DNA of 64,000 nt from Ophiosphaerella korrae (lineage: Eukaryota > Ascomycota > Dothideomycetes > Pleosporales > Phaeosphaeriaceae): NCBI GenBank assembly GCA_028456385.1, contig JALNQF010000024.1, forward strand, positions 186,001 to 250,000, given 5' to 3'. Positions 1-11,222 of this stretch are shown one piece after another (within the stretch, counting starts at the first letter, position 1; every line of letters begins with the position of its first letter). A program made the position numbers and the translations under genes. A model generated the notes under the pieces. That model did no database searches. It was not told the origin of the DNA and saw nothing but the letters and a program-made list of their open reading frames with translations.

Positions 1-858
1 TAGCTCTGCGACTGCATCCGCCTTACCGACCTTCTGGAGTAGTGGTGTACTACCTACTACAGCTACCTGCTCGAAGAAAATAGCAACCGAGAGGCCCTGC
101 AACCCAGCTTTGACAGTTGAGAGGAATATCATAGTGTAATGGAGGCAGAATGACTGTCGCTAGAATGTAATCGCGATTTTGGGTAGGCCATCACATATAA
201 GTAATCTTTCGACTGCACGCTCTGCACATGGGAAGATTTCCTGCCGCCAATAGTACGGTGCGACTATACCGATTACCGAAGATACTCCACCATAACTCTC
301 CTGAACGAGATAAAAAGAGGGGCTGTAGATGATAGAAGAGTGATTTTGTCTCCGTTAGTGCAGGGGTAATGTGGAGCCTTGCCGATAGTGGTCCGAATGT
401 CCGAATCGAATAGTGTTCCTTAGTCTAGTCTGGTACCTGAGTGATCCGTGTCGCACTCACATCCCAGATACTCTCGAAACGTTGGTTTACAAACAGAATA
501 CACTCTCGGTATGTCCCTAGCTGTATATCAAATTGCACCTACTGCGCATGTAAGGCCAATCTACAGAATCACGCAGAATCGAGCAAATGCAGATGTGTAT
601 GTGAAGCCAAAATTGCTCTACTTACAAAATGCCTATGATTTAGCTCGCTGCAGAGCGTATATGAAGATATAGAGACAGGTGTTGTACTAAGAGCGCGTTC
701 TAGTCGTATCTACAAGCACGCCGATAGTTTTGCCAATCAATTTTTATGTTTTGAATATCGCATTTAATGGCCATACATTTACGACACACTGTCTTCAAAT
801 ATTTAAGTAAGGCTTGTATATAGCTTAGGGGAGGACAATGTTCGCATCGTTATCTAGC
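1..858. other. No gene recognised (left edge)
   Basis: AT-rich sequence with only short overlapping reading frames (for example two of 65-75 codons near 441-672) that resemble no family I know. It lies downstream of the minus-strand acyltransferase-like gene and probably includes its 3' untranslated region. Confidence 0.5.
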
Positions 859-2293
859 TTATATAGTAACCTTGGGTCCTATTGAGAAAAAATCAGGGGA
901 CCTGTCGTGTACCCACAGACCATGACCAGCCATAGCAGCAAGCCATCTCTCCGAGCTCGCACCAATCACAAACACAGTCCATGTAAAACCAACCAACCGC
1001 CAAAATCTTGAGTCTCTAAAGCCTAGCTTCTTCCCTAGATCAATAATATGATCTTCAATCATAATAATTGTCGCCTGTGTAAAGAAGAAAGCAAGCGCAT
1101 GGTCATCTTTGAACGAGCCATGGATAAGCATCGAAGCACCGCCATGTACAAGACCGGAGATACCAAAGCCAATATAGAGCTGAAGATATTTTGACGCAAA
1201 TGAGCCTTTACGGAGCTGTAATACGTCTCTTGCGATAAAGACACTAGGGGCAGAAATTATACGTCTGAGTTGTTGATGCCACACGAATCTGCACCAACAA
1301 TTAGTATTCACTACGTTATATAATGAGAAGGGAGAACGTACGACCACGCCTTCCTCAACGTAACTAACTCCTTCAAATTGCCAAACGGATTCGGACAATC
1401 CCTTGGGTTTGATAACCCAGTTGCAACACATACTACCCCATATGCCGCATTTAAAAATGCGAGATTCCAATACGTCAAGAACGTATGTACCCACGCATAC
1501 CACCAGCGTGTTAGGAATGGTTGATCTGCAAAACTGGTTGCCGGTTTGATATGCACGATATCCGACCAAGAGCCGTAGGGTGTAGATGCAGTATATGCAT
1601 AAATAAGGTCCACGAGGAGATAGAACCAAAGCGTGCGAAAGGATTTCCTCGCAATAAAAAGCCTAGACGATATTAATTGGGCACATTTGAAACACAAAGA
1701 TATGGAGAAAAAAAAAAAAAAAATACATGCCATCGTGAGTAGTCCGCATCACACTCTATAGGCACATTTTTGACTTGATTTGACCAGCCTACGTATCGAT
1801 GGCCTATTGTAAGCTTCATTCCCCACCATACTCGATCCAGGAATCCTTGTGGAACTGTCTCCTCTTTTTCTTTACTATCATCATCTTTTTTTGCTGCGTG
1901 ATATTCAATCTTGTGCCACTTCTCCTTGTCGGGGCTACAGAGTATGTTCCAGTCAATGTAGATAAACACTAGAATCACTGTTAAACATTCCAATGAGTAT
2001 CGCGCCCCCCATGCATTATCCCACTGCTTGTAGAGTGATTGGCTCACAAGTACAACTAGCGTAGGTAGCGTAAGGATAAGCCGGAGGACATAATACTTGG
2101 GCTTGATAGCTAGAGCGAGGATGTTATTGATAAAAAGGAGAGGAGTCTGAAGGCTGATAAGAAGTGCAGGGAGTTTAAGCGATATCATATTTGGAGTGTC
2201 AATAGTGAAATTCGAGAAGAGAATAGATAGGAGCAAATGGTACCCAAGCCTCTTATACAGTAATAAGTAACTATCTAGTAAGCTTAGTTCCAT
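859..2293 (-). CDS. Wax-synthase/MBOAT-like membrane O-acyltransferase, possibly frame-damaged
   Basis: Membrane-bound acyltransferase of the fungal wax-synthase family, whose members include acetyl- and acyl-transferases of terpenoid clusters. Visible are several hydrophobic helices at the N terminus, the early motif YVGWSNQVKNVP, a central LLVDLIYAY helix, a W-x-x-F-V-W-H-Q-Q-L-R-R segment and the family segment GFGISGLVHGG with the presumed catalytic His. The last intron (1289-1341) is clear: donor GTACGT, acceptor TGCAG, phase correct. The first intron (about 1650-1718, containing a run of about 17 T on the coding strand) is not: the best donor after SRWH and the only acceptor leave the second exon one frame out. 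Either an upstream donor (GTGTGA, just after NVPIE) is used, which loses eight residues, or the gene is broken. The start at 2293 is the first Met giving a normal family N terminus and is approximate. No partner gene is nearby. Confidence 0.6.
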
Positions 2294-2431
2294 AAGATAA
2301 GATAATACCAGGAATAAATACCGGTAATAAGCTGACACCGTGCTCTGAGTGCGTGCATGCGTGTGCACTAGGCGTCAGTATAGATCTATCTAAGCTAGCT
2401 CCTCCAAAATCTTATCTACTCTGATCGCTTA

Positions 2432-2688
2432 CCGTGCACGTCGGCGTAACGCCCGCCCCGGCGTAACGCCCGCGATTTGTTAGGAAAATTGAAAAAAATT
2501 AAGAGTTTTAGGAGGTTTTAACTCGTTTTCTACTAACTATATTAAATACTTTTATCTTATAATATAAAATAACTTTAGTATAGAAGTTTTTTTAATATAG
2601 TTAGTAGAAAACGAGTTAAAACCTCCTAAAACTCTTAATTTTTTTCAATTTTCCTAACAAATCGCGGGCGTTACGCCGACGTGCACGG
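2432..2688. mobile_element. 257-bp TA-flanked MITE with arms of about 95 bp
   Basis: Almost the whole element is an inverted repeat. It begins CCGTGCACGTCGGCGTAACG, ends with the reverse complement, and the arms match to about 2547 on the left and 2592 on the right with a short AT-rich loop. TA flanks both ends (2430-2431 and 2689-2690), the target duplication of Tc1/mariner and Fot1/pogo elements. The left arm carries an extra 17 bp, a tandem copy of GGCGTAACGCCCG plus linker, that the right arm lacks. It has no coding capacity, so it is a non-autonomous element. Confidence 0.85.
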
Positions 2689-2690
2689 TA

Positions 2691-2873
2691 CGAGCGAGTG
2701 ACGCACCCCACCAACTTCGCGCACCCGTCTCATCTCAACCCACAATGGCTCAACGCCACGCTACTCAGTTAACTTCAAATGAACTAGATATCCAGCTTGC
2801 TATCCCATCTATTAAATCAAATCAAATTCAAAACAATTGGCGCGCAAAGTTAGTGGGGCGCGTCACTCACTTG
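2691..2873. mobile_element. 183-bp TA-flanked internally deleted Fot1-like element
   Basis: Imperfect terminal repeats (CGAGCGAGTGACGCACCCCA on the left; CAAGTGAGTGACGCGCCCCA reading in from the right) sit between TA dinucleotides at 2689-2690 and 2874-2875. The left TA is also the right target duplication of the preceding MITE, so the two elements are joined head to tail by one TA. Inside, from 2744, a short frame reads MAQRHATQLTSNELDIQLAI, which resembles the N terminus of Fot1/pogo transposases just before the helix-turn-helix. It looks like a deletion derivative of a Fot1-family element. Confidence 0.75.
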
Positions 2874-2875
2874 TA

Positions 2876-3140
2876 AACCACGTTAGACGTGGAATTATCG
2901 CGCGATGGATCACATTGATTTTGGTGGGTGGGGTGGTCCGAGGAGGGGTTGACAACGTTGAGAATATCCCAGTCATCATTTAACACTCTAAAAACTCAAA
3001 CTAGATGTCTTAATGTCGCACCATTATAATGCCGAAAACATGTCCGTGCCTTTGGCGGAAATGAAATGAATTTTTGATGACCCGAGAAGGCTCCGAGAAC
3101 ACTACAGTGCCCCATCACAGCCCCTACTGTATTTAAGCGA
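2876..3140. other. Spacer between TIR elements
   Basis: 265 bp between two transposons. No reading frame and no repeat I could recognise. Confidence 0.4.
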
Positions 3141-3264
3141 TACTAGCCGCACGGGCCAAGAGGACTGCGTCTCTTGGCCGTGGACAGCTCAACGCCAGAT
3201 GTCAGCTCAACGCTGTTTTTGATCAACTTTTCATCTCCCACATGCGTTTCTTTGCTGCACCGCG

Positions 3265-3900
3265 ATGTCTTCGCGATTTGGAAGTTACAAAGATGTCGAG
3301 CACTGTTTGGCGTCTTTAGACGCATCAAAAAAGCCAAATTTCGCGCAGTTATCGCGCGATTACAATGTGCCAGTTGACCGTTTACGGCGTAGAGCCAAAG
3401 GCGTCAACTCGAAAAGCTCACGTCCAGCAGCAAATAAACGACTCAACGACGCGCAGGAGGCTACTGTTAGACAGTATATCACACGCTGCGATCGACTGGG
3501 CATGCTAGCACTAGTACCGCAGCTAATAAATACTATCCAGAGTATCTTGGATGCTGACGATCTATCCGGGCAGGCACCTCCTCTCGGCGCACGCTTTATC
3601 TCACGCTAGCTACAGTAGAATCCTGACTACCGTAGAGTCTGCTAAAAGCCTTAAGAACTCACGAGGCTCACGAGCTCGTAGCTCGACGTTTATACTAATC
3701 ATTTTGTAGAGTTAAGAGCTATTATGCTTAAGTATAGTATCTGCCTAACTACTATAATATAGATAAGACAGGCTTTTAAATTAGTGTTAGAGGCGCGCAG
3801 TAGATTATAACTTTTGACTTTAACTACTAAAATAGTAGTAGGAGCGATACAAATCGTAACTATGTTACTACGATAGAGGCGATAAATACTACTAGTGTTA
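3265..3900 (+). pseudogene. Fot1/pogo DDE transposase remnant
   Basis: An open frame of 114 codons (3265-3609) begins MSSRFGSYKDVEHCLASLD and contains the psq-type helix-turn-helix (FAQLSRDYNVPVDRLRRR), then the start of the second, CENPB-like DNA-binding domain. After the stop at about 3607 the frame continues with several in-frame TAA/TAG/TGA codons through recognisable DDE-domain landmarks: YYNIDKTGF near 3755, equivalent to the family's NxDExGF block, and YVTTIEAINTT near 3855. It is then cut by the LTR at 3901. The missing acidic residue (DK where DE is usual) and the stops are all explained by C:G to T:A changes, which fits RIP. No active enzyme can be made. Confidence 0.8.
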
Positions 3901-4060
3901 TGTAGCAGCTCTACTCCACTGCGCTAAACAAACCCAAAAAGGTAACCAAGTATTCAACAACGTTGAATACAGGAGTAGAACAGTATATATATTGCCTAAG
4001 GGCCCTCGCCCTTGCTTGCGCTTTGCGCAGCTACGGCCTACTGCGGCCTACAGCGTGACA
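3901..4060 (-). repeat. LTR-like segment inside the Fot1-like element
   Basis: 160 bp that, read on the minus strand, begins TGTCACGCTGTAGGCCGCAG and ends GAGCTGCTACA. It matches the solo LTR at 11236-11401 over most of its length, including the near-palindrome TATTCAACaacGTTGAATA. Unlike that copy it has no matching 5-bp flanks (tgtta on the left, cgcga on the right), so it is either an old insertion whose flanks have changed or one end of a truncated retroelement continuing into 4061-4360. Confidence 0.75.
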
Positions 4061-4946
4061 CGCGATTAGATGCGCGATCACATGTGCGATCGCCAAGTCG
4101 CCAACCCCGCCGCAGCTGAAAGGATCGCAGCCTCGACCTTCACGAACAAAGAATCTCACATGCAAGGAGATGGACTATGTCAGCACGACTGATACAACAA
4201 AGAAACCAGCACCTCAACAGAAGGGATGTTGAGGATCCGGCTCGCCGCCGTCTCGAGAGACCCAGCCGAGACCGCCGCATCGCAGATACATAGATAGAGC
4301 GCAGGGCCAGAGATAGACAGCAGGATCAATCCACTCAGTTCATACCCGGTGCCTTCAAGTCATAGGTGATCAATCCGAAAAAGGGCTTTTCTGAAAGCCT
4401 CAGTAACCCTCTCCAACAAGGCCCTTACATGGCCGTTACGAAAAAGCCTTTTTATCAAACTGCTATAACCTCCTTCAAATCTGACAGAGATGCTAAGAAG
4501 GTCGCGCGTGCTGCAGCGCGACGCTACAAAGTTGACTAACAACGCATTGTAGACTAGCGTCTTGGCGAGCAGTAGTCTCCAAATTGCGACTCTAAATTAT
4601 ATATATACTCTACTAATATTTGACTCTTTTACAGCCTTACTTTTTAACTGCGTTGCGTAGTTATATAAGATGGAGCCTCTAGCTCGCCGTAGTAACTGCC
4701 TAACTTACTCACTCCTCACGCGCGATAAGTCACCCACTTTGCGCACAAACTACTCAAAATTGCTACTCTATATAGTATATATACTATACTTAAACTTACT
4801 CGTTTTACAACTTTAAGTTGTCTCTGCGCTGTACAGTTATAAACGCCGCAAGACAAATTTGTATGAAAAAACAGCGTTGAGCTGACATCTGGCGTTGAGC
4901 TGTCCACGGCCAAGAGACGCAGTCCTCTTGGCCCGTGCGGCTAGTA

Positions 4947-5270
4947 TGTAAATGCGCCCTTGTACGTTACCTACTGCCCTATCGGTTTAAAATAATAGCT
5001 TAGTTAAAGAGACACTGTATCGTGCTGAGTAACTTGATTGAGTCATCTAAACCAGTTCTATTACCGAGGTTGAGGTTGCACCTATTATCTAATGTAAGCT
5101 GACATGAGTAAGTAAACCTACCAAGCGCGCTGCAACCATTATTTGATATTCCATATCTGGAAACATTCTCCTTAAGGTAGTCAATATATATAAACTGCAG
5201 GAAGTAGCCACAGGGGAAGGGATATTACTCAAAGTTTTCGCACATATATTCTATCTACATTTCTTCCACT
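4947..5270. other. Upstream region of the SDR gene
   Basis: 324 bp between the Fot1-like element and the SDR start. It is AT-rich near the end and presumably the promoter. No distinct motif identified. Confidence 0.4.
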
Positions 5271-6421
5271 ATGGTCGCTCCAGCTGTTCCTTCTCCCACC
5301 AAAACCTTTCACAGAACAACCTACCCATCCTTGGATCCTACGCGCCCAGAGCTATCCGCTGGTAATGTGGCGATATATATACTATTGAAAACGGTGATTC
5401 TAACTTTTCAATAGTAGGTCATTATTTACGCCTCTTCCCCCCCCCCCCCCCCCCCCCCCCGGATACTTAAGAAATGTCTTGTATGCAAGGAACGTACAAG
5501 AAAGCCACATGCCTCCGTCCCTAAACAACCTTATTTCTTGCGTTAGGAAAGCAAACTAACCGTGAAATTGTTACACAGAAAGGCAAAACTATCATTATCA
5601 CAGGTGGCGGCACTGGTATCGGCGCAGAAACTGCGAAATATTTTGCAAAAGCAGGCGCCTCGCACGTCGGTATTCTTGGCCGCAGAGAAAAGCCCCTTCT
5701 TGCTACAAAGGCAGCAATCGAAAATGAATTCCCTGGCACTAAGGTTACTGCGATCTCAACAGATATAACAAAAGCTAGCGAGGTTGAAGCGGCATTTGCG
5801 CAGATTGCTGCAGAGGGTAAAATCAACGTTCTGTGCAGCAACGCAGCAGTGATTGAGCCTATCGGCAATATCTCAGAGTTGACAGGCGATCACTGGTTCG
5901 AAGGTGTAGGGACTAATATCAGAGGGAACTTCAACGTAACATCGGCCTTCCTCAAATACGGTACCAAAGACGGCGTAATTATCGAGGTGAACTCAGCCGT
6001 CGCACATCTTACTGTCACCACTGGATTTTCTGCCTATGCCACCTCGAAAATGGCTACCGCCCGCTTTTACCAGTATGTGCAGTTTGAGAATCCAGAGCTC
6101 TCTATCTTCAGTGTTCAGCCAGGCGCTGTAGAGACGGAAATGTCGCAAGTTTCCAAGTACAAACCCAAAGACGAAAATGAGGGGTTTACGTTCAATGGAG
6201 AGAAGATCAAAGTGAAAGAGGCTGAAGTGCTTGAAGAATATGGCTGGGATGATGCAAGTTTGCCGGCAAGTTTCAATGTGTGGCTTGCTAGCCCTGAGGC
6301 GCGCTTCCTTAAGGGGAAGTATTTGTGGGCTAATTGGGATGTGGATGAGCTCAAGGCTAGAGCGAAGGAAATTGAAACTACTCTATTTTTGAGCTTGGGA
6401 CTTAATGGATGGCCGTTTTAG
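5271..6421 (+). CDS. Short-chain dehydrogenase/reductase (SDR), 321 aa
   Basis: NAD(P)-dependent oxidoreductase of the classical SDR family; substrate unknown. Coding parts are 5271-5361 and 5547-6421. The intron (GTAATG ... CGTTAG) joins ELSAG to KQTNREIVTQ in phase. After a leader of about 45 residues come the Rossmann motif ITGGGTGIG, the LCSNAAV (NNAG-like) motif, the catalytic Ser in EVNSAV and the catalytic pair YATSK. The length suits fungal SDRs with this leader. The 185-nt intron is unusual: about three times the local norm, with a run of more than 20 C in the middle. The gene stands alone between two repeat blocks, so nothing nearby suggests a pathway. Confidence 0.85.
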
Positions 6422-9274
6422 GGAACAGATAAGCCTTAGTCATACTGCATCGTGAGGGAACCGACGATGGTACCCTTAGACTGGTGTTTATGTAGAGCCT
6501 TTCGACACATAAAACCTTTTTTTTTTCGCGACGAATCCGCCACGCCGCGATGCGTACAGAATCTGATCGCTGCGAGGGCTTTCTTTCCGCCACCTTCTAA
6601 TCTATTTGCAGCCTTGTTGTGAGGTAGTTGTAGTGTTTGAAGGAAGGGTCGCTCAAGTGATAGTAGTGATAGGATCTAAAAAGCGCTTCAGATATCCGAG
6701 TTTGTTTACAGTTAGGGTCGCCTTTCCGGACATGATCACCGTCCAGTTATTCGGTTTTCAGTCCGTTCTTATATTGTTCGGTACCAGTGCGGCATATAAA
6801 GTGGTCTCCTTTGTCCTTACATATGTTGCCCTATTGTTCTTCTAATTCCTGATGACCGGATGGTTAATGCTAACATTGGTATATTACCACTCATTATTAT
6901 CATGGTTGCAGTTGTTCTTACCAGGAGTAGGTTTCATCATCTCGACTCAGTTCCTTAGCATGATCATGGCCCTCGCGATCACCAGTTCCGTTTTGCAGAT
7001 TGGAAGCGCGGGTGGAATCATGAACATATTGCCAGTTTTGCTAGCAAAGAATTTGTCGTGGAGATAGCCTATTTAGCATGTCTGAAGCTATATGGAAGCC
7101 TTGGCGAAGTACACATAATCGCAGGATGAGTAATGGAATAATTCAGTAATTAGCATACTTGATAGCCAGTGAGGCTGAGGAGTTTCATAGCGATATATCT
7201 GAGCAAGAAAGAACAGGGCAGATTGTGAAACTCGAGGAGCCAATTGCGAAGCTCACCATTGGTATTATCGTTTCCATTGGCCTGTTAGTATTTCTATCTC
7301 TGAGATGTTTCATGTTATGGCTGAAATAGAGTGCTGACGCATTAGCCATAGTGATCCCGAATTTCGCTCCCTGAGAACGATAGCCGTGTGGCAGCAATTT
7401 TAGAAAGGCAAATCGATTGGACTACTTTTGCCGATATGGGTAGTCCTTTCTGGCAGGTGAATCCCTTATCTTATGGTTGAACAATCGATAAATGGGGGTG
7501 AAATTGATCGACAATAACTCAAACTTCAGGAAAATAGTGACTATTTAAAGCCAAGTTTAATCGTTTCGATTGTGCTCGAAGAATACGCTAATTCCACCCA
7601 ACACAACACAACGGGCATATAACTCAAAAAGTCGATAAAGAATTTAGGGCTAATCTTGTCTCCTAAGCTAAGCTCCTGCTCTTTGCAGGGCATGATTCAA
7701 CTAGTATTCCCCTTATCTTCTGCTTCCATCTTTTGAGTACCCACCAGCCCATTCTATCTCGTCTCAGTATGGAACACAATCAGGTATTTGGCTCAAATGC
7801 GTTACCCCTACACATATCCGTATTAATTTAAGCAGGATAAACAGCGAATGAAAAGACTCCCATACACTCAGGGAATAATAAAAGAGGCATTGCGGCTCTA
7901 CTAGCCTGTTATCCTTGTGGGGGATGACCAGCCCGACATTGGCCTTACTGATGATGAAGGCAACGTATTTCCAACTGAGGGCTGCAAAATCTAGGTTCTC
8001 CATTATGGGGTTCAGCGAAATATAAAATACTTTAGTAAACCAGGCTCCTTCCAGAACGATGCTTGCAGAGCCTGGTGATCCGTTGCAGCCCTCAAAGAGT
8101 GCATGGAGACCATTTGAGTTCGGACCAAGGAGCTGCATTGGGCCCGCTTGCGATGCTGGAAATCAAGAAATTATTACTGATGGTCCTAAGGAGTTTTAAT
8201 ATACCATCGGCATATAGTAAAGTAGGGGTGAAGGAGTTATGGAGCGGTCGTATTGTTAGTAATGGTGACATGAAAGACAAGGGCACATGGTGTACAAGGT
8301 CGCCATAACTGGTCTTTGGAAAAGGCTTGGCTATATTCCCTAATGGTGGGTATCCTTGCCTTGTTAGAAAAGCGCACCGGTAGATGTTCAGACTTTTGGC
8401 GGGAGGTTCAGCAAACATTAAACGAGATTATTTTGACTAGGACAGTAAGGAACGAAAGTTTGAAAGACTCTGTAGAGAAAATATGCATCGCCGTCTAATT
8501 AGGTAGGATTTGCGCAAAAATGCGTTTTGACACCCATACTATCTATTTGCTGTGCCTGCCTTGCGCGAGGCGCTTCGACCCTGCTACCCCGCCATCCTGA
8601 CCCGCAACGCCCTTCGACGCTCGAAAGAGATGGCGGGTGCTAACTCAGGGTAACAAAATTACTTGGCCGCAGTTCCTATTGAGCCGAAATCACTCTGATA
8701 GCCAGATGCTGAGTTCATTACGGTAGCAGCATTGAGCAACCAATTGTGCGGCGCGGAACGTCTAAGGTCGTAGAACGGACTGCGGAATTTTTTCTCCATC
8801 CCGAATCTAGTTACGGGCGTAACAGTCTAATATCCCTTTCTATTCCCTACTTGCCAATCACGTACCAGCCCATGATATTGCTGCACTTGCCCGTCTAGAC
8901 TCCCGACCAACCATATAGACCACACTAACAATTCCCCAACTTGCGCGGCAAATACGCATCATGATCTTATAACACAGCAAACCGCAAATCCTAAGTAATA
9001 AGAATGGACAAAAACCCATATCACCTCTTACAAGAAAGCTAAGACCTCAGGGCCTCTAGCTGACTACCCATCTACTATATGCGACACCACAATTAGCTCC
9101 CACCGAGCTCAATCACTTGGTACATGGATGATTTCATTACCTTCTTGTTGATTCCTGACTATATTTCCGGTTTCATGAACCTGTCCCTAACGCTTGCGTT
9201 TTGCCTATTTGTCTAAATAATCACCTCGCCATACACTAGCATATTAGCTTCACTGGCCTTTCGTAATAAGATAT
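6422..9274. other. Gene-poor stretch with one possible decayed transporter
   Basis: 2.85 kb with no intact gene. Apart from the weak transporter-like remains at about 6605-7070, the longer frames (7764-8138 and 8092-8418, both minus strand) read as unstructured peptides with no family resemblance. GC content and lack of coding pattern suggest decayed sequence. Confidence 0.45.
6605..7070 (+). pseudogene. Possible decayed MFS transporter fragment
   Basis: Across broken frames one can read hydrophobic segments resembling the late helices of a multidrug-type MFS protein: LPLIIIMVAVV near 6885, then PGVGFIISTQFLSMIMALAI near 6920-6980 and IGSAGGIMN near 7005. Family members have a GxGFxxxxQxxxxMALA-like stretch here. 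Stops and frame changes interrupt it and no start or complete domain is visible. The reading rests on short hydrophobic matches and could be chance. Confidence 0.25.
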
Positions 9275-10873
9275 CTAGGTTGCATATCGCCAAGTAGTAA
9301 CCTCACCAGTTCTCTCTTCCTCTTTATTCAATGCTTTGTTTTTCCGAATAGCCCAATATCGTGCGAGAATACAAAAGATGATGGTGAGTCCACATCCCAC
9401 GATTATACATCCACCACCTAGCTGGTACCTTGGCTCCTGAGATCGGAGGAAGAAGTACGGGGTAAACCAATGCGAAACGCTGGATACACAATTTGCGATA
9501 GCAATAAGGGCAGCCCGCTTTGTTCGAGGGCGTGGCACCACGGTTGTTTCCCATGATAACTGAATATTGAGGCCAACGAAGGGACCTGAACAAAGAAGAA
9601 TCAAGGAGAAGTAACGAGCACCGACATTGAGCGTTGAAATCATGATAACAGCACCGATAAGCGTAGTGGCGATGGACCCAACGATATGCCAGCAGTGCTC
9701 AAGGTTCCGACCTGAAGACCACGAGACGGCAAGTGTAACAAGATAGGAGATGACGTATGGTGGTGCTTGTACAAGATAGGTCTCGACCTGCCCAAAGCCC
9801 AGAGTCTTGACAATCGATGGGAAGAAGTCTTTGAACGACTGAGCGATAATGAGAGCGAAGTGCATGCCGGCGAAGAACCAAGTGAAAGGGTCCTTGACTG
9901 CCAGCCAAATACCAGCCATCATATCGCCCTCGTCATCTTCAGATATACCACCAGCAGATACAAGCTGCCGGTATTGCGACATCTGCTGTTCTTCTTCGGT
10001 GAAGTAGTATGTCCCGGTATTATCAGGGAAGTTTGGCAACAGCCAAAAACCAGTGATTGCAACAAGAATACTGACAATTCCTTCCAACAGTAGGAACCAT
10101 TGCCAAGCATGGAGATTGGCAATGTTGTCCATATTAGTCAAGATTGCGGCTGAAAGCAGCCCCGAAAAAACATTCGAGATGATATTGCCAGCATGCCATA
10201 TGCCCATGCGGAGTGGCGACTCTTCTTTCGTGTACCACGAAGATGTCATGAGTGTGACAACAGGGAGAAATGGTCCTTCGGTGAACCCCACTAGGAACCG
10301 GCAAAGCATGAAACCCCAAGGGGTGGTTACTGCAGGCATGGCAATGGTAACAGCTGACCTTGAAAAGAGGTCAGCAACATTGTAGTCATTGAATGGACCT
10401 ACTCACCAGGCGAGCATGATACAAGGCAAGATAACCCGTGGTGAAGATTTGGCTACAATTACATTGCCAGGAACCTGTGATATGATGTATCCCACGTAGA
10501 AGAGGGAGATGCCCGCTGACCACTCCACATCTGACATGTGACAGTCCTCTTGCATACCAGCAAGGCGGGCATTTGATACATTGATGCGGTCTAGATAACT
10601 GATTTCTGTTAGATCTCGGCTGCAACATACTACGGGGGGCTAAATATACTTCATGAGCAGCATCATTGTAATACAAGGCAAGAACTTCCAGTCGAGCTTC
10701 TTTAGGACAGCCTTGTTGAGTGTTGCAAGCTCCTCCTCTGACTTTCCTGCTAACAAGGGGTACCTTTGAAGCCAGATGGCCTGCTCATTGATTTCAGCAT
10801 TTTCGATCTCGATTATCTCTCCGCTTTGCTTAGGAGAGGCGATGGATTCGTTGTTCGTCTTGTGGCCCGTCAT
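9275..10873 (-). CDS. MFS transporter, allantoate-permease (Dal5/ACS) type, 499 aa
   Basis: Plasma-membrane symporter of the anion:cation (Dal5-like) branch of the major facilitator superfamily, which usually carries organic anions such as allantoate, nicotinate or vitamin precursors. Exons on the minus strand are 10873-10650, 10598-10407 and 10358-9275. The introns (GTATAT...CAG, 51 nt; GTGAGT...AAG, 48 nt) restore the family motif NYLDRINVSNARLAGM and the AWSAVTIAM segment in phase. About twelve hydrophobic helices are visible; CRFLVGFTEGPFLP and ESPLRMGIW are typical of helices 4-5. The C-terminal tail is basic then acidic. It is the nearest transporter to the aldolase/2-hydroxyacid dehydrogenase pair downstream, so an organic acid substrate is plausible but unproven. 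Confidence 0.88.
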
Positions 10874-11222
10874 GGTAACCGAACGAGGACCTCGGGGTAA
10901 TGGAAATCAAGCTTAAGAAGAGGGCACTGATTTCTTACAGTAGCCTGGTCTGGGGCTCGCATGTTCGCATCTGGGGAAGTTGGCGCCAACCTTTATACAT
11001 CCTTCCAAGGATCTCTGAACATGGGAAGGCGAGCCTGGTCTGAGTCCAAGCAGCTATACCCCAGCGCTAGGATCCCCGCACTGCCCCGGACAACGATACC
11101 AAAGATGCCAACGCGTGTTAACAGGGTAGGAAGCCATACTTCGGTGTGCGTCCGCGCGCAGTTCCTTCTGACATATGGTGCTTCGAAAGAGGATGATCAG
11201 GCCGGTTCTGCTTTCAGCATTA
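10874..11222. other. Upstream region of the Dal5-type transporter
   Basis: 349 bp between the transporter start and the third TA-flanked element. It presumably holds the transporter promoter, and nothing distinctive is seen. The short frame running through it has no resemblance to known proteins. Confidence 0.4.

Larger units (their letters stand above)
3143..4944 (+). mobile_element. Degenerate Fot1/pogo-type DNA transposon with perfect 78-bp TIRs
   Basis: The terminal inverted repeats at 3143-3220 and 4867-4944 are identical over 78 bp, starting CTAGCCGCACGGGCCAAGAG, and are flanked by TA on both sides (3141-3142, 4945-4946). Each TIR has an internal hairpin (GGCCAAGAG ... CTCTTGGCC). The element carries the N-terminal part of a transposase and then stop-rich, AT-shifted remains, and is interrupted by an LTR-like segment at 3901-4060. 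A GC-richer stretch at 4061-4360 does not look like the rest of the element and may belong to the inserted retroelement. The perfect TIRs beside a wrecked coding region suggest young or converted ends, or mobilisation by another transposase. Confidence 0.88.

Noticed and set aside
8092..8418. 108-codon minus-strand frame overlapping another at 7764-8138
   Set aside because: No domain resemblance, no convincing splice structure, overlapping frames on both strands; probably chance or decayed DNA.
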